Assembly: GCA_019115085.1 (NCBI GenBank)
Contig: DXEF01000034.1
Coordinates: 31,977 to 95,976 of the forward strand
Reading direction: 5' to 3'
DNA from: Candidatus Agathobaculum pullicola
GTDB lineage: Bacteria; Bacillota; Clostridia; Oscillospirales; Butyricicoccaceae
Length of the DNA: 64,000 nucleotides
Positions 53,121-61,336 of the stretch are shown one piece after another. Below the pieces are notes generated by a model. The model was not told the origin of the DNA. It made no database searches and saw only the letters and a list, made by a program, of their open reading frames with translations. Position 1 is the first letter of the stretch; each line of letters starts with the position of its first letter. The position numbers and the translations under genes are program-made.

Positions 53121-53867
53121 ATGAACCATCGGTATTGGCTGGCAGCGGTGTTGCTGTTGACTGCATTGTCAGGATGCACCACTCCGGAAGCACAACAGAA
53201 TATTCCGCCGGAGGGGACAGTCGATGCTGCCGCGGCCGAGGATGAAGCACGGATGCCCGTTGCAGCACCGGATATGGCAGAGGCTGATACGCAAGCCGCA
53301 GATATACCGAGTCCGCCGCAGGACGCGCAGGAATTTGTCCGTGTGCAGGACTATATTCCGGATATTGCGGTCGATTTACGCTACGCCACCACGAATAACT
53401 TTACCGGCACGGTAATTTATGCCTATGATGATGCTTGGCTGCGCTATGCGACAGTCAGCAAGCTGTCGGATGCGCAGGAGCAGCTTAAGGCACAAGGTTA
53501 CCGGCTTTGTATATGGGATGCGTTTCGCTCGGCCCATTCGCAGCAGACCTTGTGGGAGACTTATCCGGACGGGAATTATGTTGCAAATCCCGCCAATGGA
53601 TATTCTGGGCATACCCGCGGAGACACGGTTGACGTCACGCTGGTGACACTCGAGGGCGAGGGCGTAGAGATGCCTTCGGGGTTTGATGATTTTACCGCGC
53701 TGGCGGATCGGGATTATGAAGACGTGTCTGCGGTTGCAGGCGAACATGTGGCGCTGCTGGAATCAGTGATGGAGTCTTGTGGCTTTACCGGATATGAAAA
53801 GGAATGGTGGCATTATAGTGACAACGACCGCGCACAGCCTGCGCCGGATTTTGAACCGACAGCATAG
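53121..53867 (+). CDS. lipoprotein D-alanyl-D-alanine dipeptidase (VanX-like, M15D)
   Basis: The 248-aa protein has a lipoprotein signal (lipobox LSGC, Cys about residue 19), an acidic linker and an M15D catalytic domain. Metal ligands are visible in YSGHTRGDTVDVTL (His and Asp) and EKEWWHY; DLRYATTNNFTG and WDAFRSAHSQQTLW are also typical of VanX/DdpX. As a lipoprotein it acts outside the membrane, unlike cytoplasmic VanX, so peptide scavenging or wall turnover is more likely than vancomycin resistance. Confidence 0.87.
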   Translation: MNHRYWLAAVLLLTALSGCTTPEAQQNIPPEGTVDAAAAEDEARMPVAAPDMAEADTQAADIPSPPQDAQEFVRVQDYIPDIAVDLRYATTNNFTGTVIYAYDDAWLRYATVSKLSDAQEQLKAQGYRLCIWDAFRSAHSQQTLWETYPDGNYVANPANGYSGHTRGDTVDVTLVTLEGEGVEMPSGFDDFTALADRDYEDVSAVAGEHVALLESVMESCGFTGYEKEWWHYSDNDRAQPAPDFEPTA

Positions 53868-53941
53868 ACCGACGTAGTGATAACGAATGCAAGGCAAAAT
53901 CACTGAAAATAGAATAAAAAAGCAAATCCGTCACGAAAGTG

Positions 53942-54000
53942 AAGCACACCCCATTTGTTAAACAGTATGGTACACTGAATAACGAATGGGGTGCTTTATT
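53942..54000 (+). terminator. long imperfect terminator-like hairpin
   Basis: AAGC..ACCCCATT (from 53942) pairs with AATGGGGT-GCTT (53985-53996), closing a long loop, and TTATT follows. It probably ends the dipeptidase transcript. Confidence 0.5.
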
Positions 54001-54538
54001 ATGGAAAAAGGAGAACGAATACGGAATACTACGCCGGAATTGCAAAAAACAGTGAGAGGAAATGTTTAAGAAACAGGATTTATTTACTGAAGGCCGATTC
54101 TTCGGTGGTAAAACATAGGATATTCAGTGGAATATTCGTATCGGCTATTTGAACGCTCATTTGCGAAAAGCCGTTGATGGGCATCGGCGTAAGCTGATGT
54201 GCGGCATTTGCATCTCGCATTATGGCGAATAAACGCCAAAACTGCGCGTGAATCGGCTAAAACAGCTATGATTGATGCAATGAATCGGTTGAAAAAGCCT
54301 ATTGGCCGCCCTACGCTGCGGCATCCGCATTGGCAAAGGCGTGAAACCATAGAGCGGATCAGGTAATGCAGCAAAAGCCCGGTAAGAGGAGTTTATTAGG
54401 GCGTAAGGGATTTGTCCCTTATCAGGACAGACTTAGCAGCAATTAGGAACCGAAGACGTTGCTTCGGAAATTCCTTAAACAAAAGTCTACGTATGAAAGA
54501 AAGTGTAAGAGTTTCTATTTTTCTTTTTTGGTAAAATA

Positions 54539-54567
54539 TTGTAATAATCTGAAATATAAGGTATAAT
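54539..54567 (+). promoter_or_regulatory. promoter just outside the left 28-bp repeat
   Basis: TTGTAA (54539-54544), a 17-base spacer and TATAAT (54562-54567). Transcription would start near 54574 and run into the repeat and then the ATPase gene. Confidence 0.7.
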
Positions 54568-54576
54568 GATGATATA

Positions 54577-54604
54577 TAATGCAGGATAATCTGTCATTAT
54601 CCGC
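54577..54604 (+). repeat. 28-bp inverted repeat, left copy
   Basis: These 28 bases recur exactly, in reverse complement, at 58484-58511. Each copy has internal dyad symmetry: GGATAAT (54584-54590), CTGTC spacer, ATTATCC (54596-54602). It lies 58 bases before the GTG of the ATPase gene. Confidence 0.9.
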
Positions 54605-54662
54605 TAAGCAATGTTTTTGGAAAAATTTCATTTCAAGTTGCTGGTAGGAGGATATAAGTCGC

Positions 54663-54959
54663 GTGTGCTTTAACCGAGCTTTGAAACAGTTTCTCAACCA
54701 AACCCTCAGCAGAAATACAAACGGCTTTTGTGTAATCGAGGTCTATGGTCCCAAAGGAAGCGGGAAATCTACAGCGATAGAGGAAGTGCTGCGTACAGCG
54801 AATATGCAGCATAAAATCATTACTTTTTCGAAAGATAATTTATGCCCTTTCCAAGATATGCTTTCAAAACAGATGGAGGGCACTGAAGATGAACAATATA
54901 CAGCTGCACTGTCGGAATTACTCCAGCAGGACACTGTATTGGTATTGGCTGATGTGTAA
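54663..54959 (+). CDS. N-terminal part of a STAND/LuxR-type ATPase, ended by in-frame TAA
   Basis: The GTG start at 54663 follows GGAGGATATAAG. The 98 residues contain Walker A (VYGPKGSGKST, about 28-38) and Walker B (DTVLVLADV) right before a TAA at 54957-54959. The next gene continues in the same frame two codons later. Walker B in this type of ATPase is normally followed by W and a short helix, and the downstream text WCMQDHMNMI supplies this. So one ancestral gene of about 767 codons is interrupted by a single stop. Base composition is AT-rich, unlike the housekeeping genes. Confidence 0.7.
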   Translation: MCFNRALKQFLNQTLSRNTNGFCVIEVYGPKGSGKSTAIEEVLRTANMQHKIITFSKDNLCPFQDMLSKQMEGTEDEQYTAALSELLQQDTVLVLADV

Positions 54960-54965
54960 TGGTGC

Positions 54966-56966
54966 ATGCAAGACCATATGAATATGATTGCACGTGTTCT
55001 AAACTATCATCAAATATGCCGATATCCTGCGCGTGTCATTCTTGAGCAGAATGGCGCGGAGCCATTGCCTTTTCTGCAAGCCCTCCCTATCACTGACCGT
55101 TTTTCGGTAAAGCCGATTCCGCCAGAAGTTTTTCAGTCCTATTTAGCAGCACATTTTCAGAATTCGGAAGCAAATCCGCCTCTTTTCCAAAAGATTATTG
55201 ACATCGCAAACGGGAATATCCGACACTTTTTTATCGTGCTGAATATTTTGCTGCAAGAAAATATCATCAGCAGAAACGGCATAGTATTCGTTTACAACCA
55301 GTTTGATCATATATTGCCCAAAGATTTGCTCGGATTATGCAGAATGGTTTTTGACCATTTGGAACAGAACACCAAAAGGTCTTTGTGCGCCGCAGCCCCC
55401 TTTTCCTCTCAAATATATACGCAGCTTGTGGAAATGCTGGTACAGAGTGCGGGTCGGTGTGACTTTTATTTGAAAGAGCTCAGCCAACATGACTCGCTTA
55501 TCACCCAGTCCTTAACTGGCAATCAATTGGCATCCTACCAGTCGCAATATGAGTTTACAACCCCGTGCGCGAGAAACGCAGTTTGCGAAAGAATACCTTT
55601 GGACGAATATAATCAATTTATCCAAAAATATTATGACTGCTTTGACAGGGTCTATCACAATAGTCATGCAAATCTATCGGAGATCGGTCGTGTCCAGTTG
55701 GCGCTTCATTTGGTCAGAAGCAAAGAAAAAGATTTGACAATAAATCAAATTCCGCTGATTGTTGACATTATGACTTATTGCTACGAGCACTTTATGTATT
55801 ATACAGCTCTCAAATATGGTAAATTGCTGTTGGATGCACATGTTTTGAATCATGATCAGCTTAATGCGGAATACCATGGATTTTATCTAATATATTTCAA
55901 AACGTTATTGGCGGTCGGGCAATATGGAGATATTTTAAATTTTGACCACATGTTCCATGACGAGGATCTCAATTACTATATTGCGCTTGCATATTATAAT
56001 AATGGTTCGCCTATACAAGCGTTGAAAATTATCCAACAAAATTGGGGCGGAGAGCGACTGGCCGGCAGTGGTTATAAGAACATGTTATTGTCTTCCATTT
56101 ACGACTGGATAGGAGATAATAAAGCCTCTTTGAAACAATTCAAATTGGCAATAAAGGCGTGCAATCAACATCTGGATTTGAAGTATCAGCTTTATAAGAG
56201 ATACAGTATGCACATCGATTTTAGGCTGCCGGAGTGCCAAGAAAAAATGTGGCAGGCTGCCAATTACTATCGTATCAGACAGCGCAAGCAATATGCAGAA
56301 TGTATGCACAATCTGGGAACAGGCTATATCATGATTGGTCAGCACGATCAGGGACGCAAGTGCTTGCAAGAAAGCAAAAAAACTTTGGAAAAAATATGTG
56401 ACAGCGAAATCTATCATCCAATAAATTCGACTGCGATTTCGCTTTGCTTTGCCAATCAAGCGTTTGAGGAAGCAATTCAACTCTGGGAATCCTGTTTGCG
56501 CCATGAGATTCCAATTGATTTTTGTAGAATTGTGCTGAAAAACAATCTCATGAACGCATATATTCACCAAGCACTATGGAAACAGGCCGATCAGTTATGC
56601 GATGAGATTAGGAGAGAATTTGTAGATGCCTGCCATGCTGACAACTTGGTATATGTTGTTGCAAAGGTGCGGCCTGATTTACAGCACCCATTGCGGCAGT
56701 TCTACTATAATCAGGGAATATATTGGAAAGCCAAAGGAGAACGCGACAAGGCATCGGCCTGCTTTTCTGATGCCAAAAGGTGCAGCCAGTATCATTCCGT
56801 TGTCGAATACGCAATCGAGCAAAACATCCGAGAACTGACTGCCATATCAAAGCACCAAACATTTCTGTTGCAGTATCTGCCCCACAAAGCCTTGCGGCCA
56901 ACAGAACAGGAAAGATTTATTTATGAACATGATATCTATTTATGTGAGGTGATGTTTTGGGGATAA
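54966..56966 (+). CDS. C-terminal part of a STAND/LuxR-type ATPase with TPR-like helices
   Basis: 666 aa, in the same frame as the preceding fragment. The N-terminal 200 residues look like the rest of a P-loop signal-transduction ATPase module (IARVLNYHQICRYPARVIL, FFIVLNILLQE). The remainder is an array of TPR-like helices (LGTGYIMIGQHDQGRKCLQE, ALWKQADQLCDE). The end, without an HTH, is unlike LuxR/MalT regulators. Whether it is translated separately from the ATG at 54966 is unclear, as no good ribosome site is seen. It overlaps the next gene by 10 bases. Confidence 0.7.
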   Translation: MQDHMNMIARVLNYHQICRYPARVILEQNGAEPLPFLQALPITDRFSVKPIPPEVFQSYLAAHFQNSEANPPLFQKIIDIANGNIRHFFIVLNILLQENIISRNGIVFVYNQFDHILPKDLLGLCRMVFDHLEQNTKRSLCAAAPFSSQIYTQLVEMLVQSAGRCDFYLKELSQHDSLITQSLTGNQLASYQSQYEFTTPCARNAVCERIPLDEYNQFIQKYYDCFDRVYHNSHANLSEIGRVQLALHLVRSKEKDLTINQIPLIVDIMTYCYEHFMYYTALKYGKLLLDAHVLNHDQLNAEYHGFYLIYFKTLLAVGQYGDILNFDHMFHDEDLNYYIALAYYNNGSPIQALKIIQQNWGGERLAGSGYKNMLLSSIYDWIGDNKASLKQFKLAIKACNQHLDLKYQLYKRYSMHIDFRLPECQEKMWQAANYYRIRQRKQYAECMHNLGTGYIMIGQHDQGRKCLQESKKTLEKICDSEIYHPINSTAISLCFANQAFEEAIQLWESCLRHEIPIDFCRIVLKNNLMNAYIHQALWKQADQLCDEIRREFVDACHADNLVYVVAKVRPDLQHPLRQFYYNQGIYWKAKGERDKASACFSDAKRCSQYHSVVEYAIEQNIRELTAISKHQTFLLQYLPHKALRPTEQERFIYEHDIYLCEVMFWG

Positions 56967-57451
56967 CATCGTTGCTTTCTTGGATTGATGCGTCCAATAT
57001 CATTGCCGGTATATCCACTATCACTGCCGGTATATCCGCTATCATTGCTATTTTTTCCTATAAAGAAAGCAAAAAGCTCCGCATGGAGCAGAGCAGAGCT
57101 TTTTTGTATATGGATATGATGCAAATTGATTCTGACATTTATGTTGTGATACATAATATCGGACATTCTCCGGCCTTTGACATTTCGATTACGGTAAATG
57201 AACCGTATTCCAATCGATTTGAAAATCTGAAGCTGATACCGCCCACGTTTTCCTACCGTTACTTATTATTAAGCAGAAAAGAAGCAAGCCAGTATCAGAA
57301 GGAAGTTATATTCTCAGTGAAATATAAGGATGTGTATTCTGATCCGTTATACAGAGAGGAGCGTTTTCCATTTACGCTTGCTGACTATTTGAAATATCAC
57401 ATTGCATATGACGCAGAGTCCAACTCCTATGATATTAAAAAGACATACTGA
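56957..57451 (+). CDS. small membrane-anchored protein of the inverted-repeat cassette
   Basis: The TTG start at 56957 follows GAGGTGATG and overlaps the ATPase gene, so translation is probably coupled. The 164-aa product has one N-terminal membrane segment (about residues 13-37, ISTITAGISAIIAIFS) and a soluble beta-rich domain (VVIHNIGHSPAFDISITVN). Function unknown. Tight coupling suggests that it works with the ATPase, perhaps as a sensor or effector at the membrane. Confidence 0.65.
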   Translation: MGITSLLSWIDASNIIAGISTITAGISAIIAIFSYKESKKLRMEQSRAFLYMDMMQIDSDIYVVIHNIGHSPAFDISITVNEPYSNRFENLKLIPPTFSYRYLLLSRKEASQYQKEVIFSVKYKDVYSDPLYREERFPFTLADYLKYHIAYDAESNSYDIKKTY

Positions 57452-57466
57452 TATGCCTTTTATCGA

Positions 57467-58441
57467 TTATGCGTACCGTTGCCGGGCCGCGTCAATTATT
57501 TTTCCGATTATTTCATGGTATTCTAAGCCCATGGCCTTTCCGCATTGTTCAAAAGAACATCCACGGCACAAGGATGGCATTGCGTTAATTTCAAGGAAGT
57601 AGATACTTCCGTCAGGTCGAATACGAAAATCCATTCTCGAATAATCGCGCAAATCAAAGAAGCGGTGGATTCTGGTGCTATAATTCAATAGATTCTGGCG
57701 CACCGTGTCGCTATATTGGAAATCTATCGAATTGATGACATTATCATTGTATTTTAATGTATTATCATACAGGGAAATGTCCGAAAGGTCCTCATTTAGT
57801 ATCGTCACTACACCAAGCGCCTGCGCAGATGATCTGTTCCCAATAATAGGGACGGTTACCTCGCTGCCTTCAATATACTCTTCTGCCAACAAATCAAAGG
57901 TATATTGTTCGATAAGGGTGGTTGCTTTTTGTATAAATTCTTCCTCTGTTTGGATCAGTGACAGCCCCATGCTTCCCCCTTCACCGTTTGGCTTCAGTAC
58001 GAATGGATAACCTAACTCGCGGACCGCTTGCAAGACTGAGCTATCCAATGATGTAAAATAAACTTCTTTAGGGGTGGGAATCCCCAAAGAGCGCACCAAA
58101 ATTTTTGTATGATACTTATTCATATTAATTGCCATTCCGTAGACATCTGACGCAGTGCATGGAATTTGGTGCAATTCTGCAAGACCTGGCACAAATGTTT
58201 CGCGGTTGCGCGATCCAAACCCTTCGGCAATATTAAAAATCATATCATATGGAAAGCGTGACGTATTGATCAAATCGTTGAGCTTTTGTGCATTTCCAAT
58301 GTATCCCACCTCATAGCCACAACGCTCAATCGCCTTTGCAATTTCTGAAACCGTGTGTAACGAAACAAAATCTGTGTATTCCAGATTGGATTCCTCTAAT
58401 CCGTAGTCGCTCTTTGTATCATAGCAAAATCCAATTTTCAT
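57467..58441 (-). CDS. ATP-grasp ligase, D-alanine-D-alanine ligase-like
   Basis: The start at 58441 (MKIGFCYDTKSDYG) follows AAAGGAAG. The 324-aa protein has NIAEGFGSRNRE (about 79-90), FVLKPNGEGGSMGLSLI (nucleotide loop), LLAEEYIEGSEVTVPII and the metal site DFRIRPDGSIYFLEINAMPS. This is the Ddl-like branch of ATP-grasp enzymes, which join a carboxylate to an amine. The lead residues differ from housekeeping Ddl, so the product may be another dipeptide or a modified peptide. It converges on the ATPase/membrane-protein unit, inside the same inverted repeats. Confidence 0.8.
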   Translation of the reverse strand: MKIGFCYDTKSDYGLEESNLEYTDFVSLHTVSEIAKAIERCGYEVGYIGNAQKLNDLINTSRFPYDMIFNIAEGFGSRNRETFVPGLAELHQIPCTASDVYGMAINMNKYHTKILVRSLGIPTPKEVYFTSLDSSVLQAVRELGYPFVLKPNGEGGSMGLSLIQTEEEFIQKATTLIEQYTFDLLAEEYIEGSEVTVPIIGNRSSAQALGVVTILNEDLSDISLYDNTLKYNDNVINSIDFQYSDTVRQNLLNYSTRIHRFFDLRDYSRMDFRIRPDGSIYFLEINAMPSLCRGCSFEQCGKAMGLEYHEIIGKIIDAARQRYA

Positions 58442-58483
58442 ATGTAGAAACTTCCTTTCTGCCTGCATTCTGGGACTTTAACC

Positions 58484-58511
58484 GCGGATAATGACAGATT
58501 ATCCTGCATTA
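58484..58511 (-). repeat. 28-bp inverted repeat, right copy
   Basis: Exact reverse complement of 54577-54604. It lies 42 bases upstream of the ATP-grasp gene (minus strand) and next to the recombinase terminator. Confidence 0.9.
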
Positions 58512-58560
58512 AAAAGCGCTTGCACTTAGCGATTGAACCGCTAAGTGCAAGCGTTTTATT
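58511..58560. terminator. strong bidirectional terminator of the recombinase gene
   Basis: A 15-bp stem, CGCTTGCACTTAGCG (58517-58531) and CGCTAAGTGCAAGCG (58539-58553), has T-runs in both directions. It insulates the cassette from the recombinase. Confidence 0.92.
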
Positions 58561-59473
58561 ATTCAAAAGAGAACTTATTCCGTGGATGCCGGGCAGCAAG
58601 AATATCTCGTTGCTTTGCCGCTGCTACAAATGTGTAAATCTGGGTCGTAGAAATGGAGCTGTGGCCTAAAAAGTTTTGTATGTAGCGAATGTCCACATCT
58701 GCTTCCAATAAGAAAGTGGCGAAGGAATGTCGAAACATATGAGGGGTAATATGTGCGGTATAGCCTGCTTTTATAGCATATTTACGTACAATCAGACGCA
58801 CAGATTGATCAGACAAGGGATGATCTAAGCGATTTTTAAAAAAAGGCTCCCCATGCTGGGAAGGTTCAAGCTGCTTGTAAGTATCTAACGTACTTAATAC
58901 TTCGGCATTTTCCAATTGGATCATCCGCTCTTTAGAGCCTTTTCCATAAATGCGAACACATCGCTCCAACAAATCTACGTCGTCAGTTTGCAAACCACAC
59001 ACCTCGGAGACCCGCATCCCAGTTGCGAATAACAATTCGAGTACCGCAGCTTCACGCCATGCCTGACGTTTGCTAATTATTGTATCTGCTTTACGAGTTG
59101 CTTCGTGCACTGCTTTCAAAACCGCTTCAATCACGCGCAGCGGAATTGTCCGAGGCAAAAGGGTTGGCTGTCTGATTTTAATATGACAGTGATAGAACGG
59201 ATCATCGGTGATAAACTGGTTTTCCAGCAGGAAGCTGCTCCATGCCTTAATAGAGGCAATTTTCCGTTTAATACTCCGCGCTTGGTAGCTATCATGAAGA
59301 AACATGACGAAAGCGCGTACGCTTTGAGTTGAAATTTCCAATCCTTTCATTTCTAAAAAGTCAATAAATTGTTTCAAATCTATTCGGTAGGCTTTTATCG
59401 TCTTATCGTTTAGATTTTTTTGTTTTTTGCAATATTCGAGATAGTAATTCATCCATTGCATTTTTTCTTGCAT
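58559..59473 (-). CDS. tyrosine recombinase (XerD-like integrase)
   Basis: The 304-aa protein has an N-terminal SAM-like domain (YLEYCKKQKNLNDKTIKAYR) and the catalytic set: Arg in ATGMRVSEVCGL, Lys in IYGKGSKERM, HMFRHSFATF (His and Arg), LGHSSISTTQIYTF (His and nucleophile Tyr). It is complete. It lies directly outside the right 28-bp repeat and is the natural candidate to act on it; XerD-like enzymes also resolve or integrate elements. No paired excisionase is seen. Confidence 0.93.
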   Translation of the reverse strand: MQEKMQWMNYYLEYCKKQKNLNDKTIKAYRIDLKQFIDFLEMKGLEISTQSVRAFVMFLHDSYQARSIKRKIASIKAWSSFLLENQFITDDPFYHCHIKIRQPTLLPRTIPLRVIEAVLKAVHEATRKADTIISKRQAWREAAVLELLFATGMRVSEVCGLQTDDVDLLERCVRIYGKGSKERMIQLENAEVLSTLDTYKQLEPSQHGEPFFKNRLDHPLSDQSVRLIVRKYAIKAGYTAHITPHMFRHSFATFLLEADVDIRYIQNFLGHSSISTTQIYTFVAAAKQRDILAARHPRNKFSFE

Positions 59474-59642
59474 TTTTCATCCCCCATTCTGGTGATTCGG
59501 TTTGCAATCAGTATGACTGGAAGATGACAAGAATTCAACTAAATTCGACAAAACCAAAGCATAGGGGGCCAGTATTAAAAAATAAAAACGCTATAACAGA
59601 TTGTTAGAAAATTACATAAGGAGAATCGAACGATGGATCCGT

Positions 59643-59846
59643 TTATATAGGCGGTGTCCGCTGTCCGACCAATAGTACGCTATAACGCCCATAGAAAATA
59701 CGGTTTATTCCGCGCTCATAGTTGTTGATTGCCCGGTAGGTTGTGCTAAGGCGGTCAGCGACTTCTTTTCGCATAAATCCGACCTTTTTATGGGATTCGC
59801 GGATGCGCTCTACAATGATGGGAGTTTTGGTATTTCGATTAACCAT
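59643..59846 (-). CDS. small helix-turn-helix protein, possibly a fragment
   Basis: The start at 59846 (MVNRNTKTPIIV) has a weak AAGG upstream. The 67-aa product contains ERIRESHKKVGFMRKEVADR then LSTTYRAINNYERGIN, a helix-turn-helix of XRE type. The C-terminus is short and basic-hydrophobic, so it may be a truncated regulator. It lies between the recombinase and the AraC gene in AT-rich DNA. Confidence 0.4.
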   Translation of the reverse strand: MVNRNTKTPIIVERIRESHKKVGFMRKEVADRLSTTYRAINNYERGINRIFYGRYSVLLVGQRTPPI

Positions 59847-59975
59847 GTATACCTTATCCATGAAGAACGGCTGGTATAACGATGCGATAAGCATTGCCTT
59901 GCCGTAAAAGTATGAAGGCTGCCATTCAAAGCATAGATATGGGGATCTCGCGACATATCCAGACTATCCATATTA

Positions 59976-60842
59976 TTAACGGGCTCTATCGATGTTCACG
60001 CGCTCCATAAAATAATTTCTAGGTGTTACCCCCATAGTATCTTTAAATGCCTTGGAAAAATGCTGTTGACTGGAAAATCCAAATTCTGTGGCGACTTCTG
60101 CTAAGGTAGCGCTGGGATTACTGCACTTATAATCGATGGATTTACTGATACGAATGAATGTTATATAGCTTGAGATGCTCAAATCCAAGTATTTTTGAAA
60201 CAGTTTTGTGAGATATCGTTGGGATACGCCAGCATATTTTGCAATTTGCTCCACTACCAGCTTTTCTGAACAGTGCTGGTTAATATATAAAATCGCATCC
60301 ATCAGATAGTTGTTTTTGTACACATCCGAACTTGATTCACATTGCGCCAGAAGATCTCGGCTTAGCAGCAGGATCAGCTGTTCACAATACAGCTGCATAA
60401 GACGGTCGCTGTTTTGCCCAGGAATACAAAACTCGTCAAAAATACACTCCAGACATGCCCGGAGCTGAGCAGAGCATATTTCGCGAAAAAAAGGCCGTCG
60501 GTTGAGCATTAACTCCATTAGAAAGGGCATCTCTCCATGAGAATCCTGACTTCCGTAAAGTGAATAAGCTGATTTAACGTAAAAATGGATGTGTAAGGCT
60601 TGCGCAGTTGCATCATCGGGGGCAACAGTATCATGCGGAATATTGGGAAAGATAATAATGTATTGCCCAGGTTTTAAGATCTGCTCACTGCCCTGAATAG
60701 CAAACGAGATGGTTCCGCTTGTACATAACAGCAGCTCTACAGAACGGTGAAAGTGGGTATCAAAGCGATAATGGGGTGGAAATTGTTGTGCAATAGCGTT
60801 GTTCAAAACTATCGCGGGCGCCGGATAGGTATACACGATCAA
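59976..60842 (-). CDS. AraC-family transcriptional regulator
   Basis: A TTG start follows AGGAGGTG. The 288-aa protein has a cupin sensor domain (about 20-110: HFHRSVELLLCTSGTISFAI, GQYIIIFPNIPHDT) and a C-terminal two-HTH AraC domain (VEQIAKYAGVSQRYLTKLFQ and LAEVATEFGFSSQQHFSKAF, ending GVTPRNYF). It probably senses a sugar or related ligand. It is transcribed away from the secreted-protein genes 494 bases upstream, which it may control. Confidence 0.93.
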   Translation of the reverse strand: MIVYTYPAPAIVLNNAIAQQFPPHYRFDTHFHRSVELLLCTSGTISFAIQGSEQILKPGQYIIIFPNIPHDTVAPDDATAQALHIHFYVKSAYSLYGSQDSHGEMPFLMELMLNRRPFFREICSAQLRACLECIFDEFCIPGQNSDRLMQLYCEQLILLLSRDLLAQCESSSDVYKNNYLMDAILYINQHCSEKLVVEQIAKYAGVSQRYLTKLFQKYLDLSISSYITFIRISKSIDYKCSNPSATLAEVATEFGFSSQQHFSKAFKDTMGVTPRNYFMERVNIDRAR

Positions 60843-61336
60843 AACACCTCCTGTCCCAAAAGAGATACATCACCGACAGTGGTGACACGGCAGGCATAAA
60901 GTAATAGTCATAGCCGTGTCAGCATTTTAACAAAAAATATAAAAAATCATTATCTTTATCTTAGCTTTTTCCTCGCAAAGATGCAAGTGCTATTAGCTGC
61001 ATAATAAAATGATTGTGGTAAGATACCTATAATTTGCCTGATCATGCGTTTGACAACTTACATATGGCCCTGCTTAGAGATAGGCTATACGCAAAACCAT
61101 AAACAAATTCAAATGTTTTAGGTAAAACTAACAAAACTTGATGAAATTTTTTTGCGTATAGTTAGAAAAAATGTTGACAAGCAAAATTATATAAAAACTT
61201 TTCGTTTTGTTCAGAATTGAATAAGAAATATCATGGGAATAGACGTATACTTAATTTAAACTGTAGGATGTTGCGTCGTTTTTGGCTTTTTGCTCCGATA
61301 CAGTGATTGTATCACAACATGATCATGAGGTGACTT
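60843..61336. other. AT-rich divergent intergenic region
   Basis: No gene was found. It separates the AraC regulator from the SurA-like gene. A TTGACA at about 61173-61178 has no good -10 at the usual distance, which would fit a promoter needing an activator such as the AraC protein. No clear operator repeats were seen. Confidence 0.45.

Larger units (their letters stand above)
53868..54662. other. AT-rich non-coding boundary region
   Basis: No convincing gene was found in about 800 bases. Besides the terminator-like hairpin there are two compact stems at 54403-54422 (TAAGGGA/TCCCTTA) and 54445-54475 (CCGAAG/CTTCGG with outer AGGAA/TTCCT). A 55-codon + frame at 54199-54366 contains KKPIGRPTLRHPHW but lacks a ribosome site. 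Base composition falls sharply here, marking the edge of the AT-rich island. The promoter and 28-bp repeat at its right end are listed separately. Confidence 0.5.

Noticed and set aside
53121..53867. Vancomycin-resistance VanX
   Set aside because: The lipoprotein signal puts it outside the membrane, and no vanH, vanA-type operon or vanRS genes are adjacent.
54084..54374. Open frames on both strands in the gap before the cassette, including a + frame with KKPIGRPTLRHPHW
   Set aside because: No ribosome site, no recognised family, and surrounding frames are broken; listed only as part of the non-coding region.
54577..58511. Terminal repeats of a transposon
   Set aside because: No transposase lies between the repeats, and no target-site duplication is visible beside them; the recombinase is outside the repeats.
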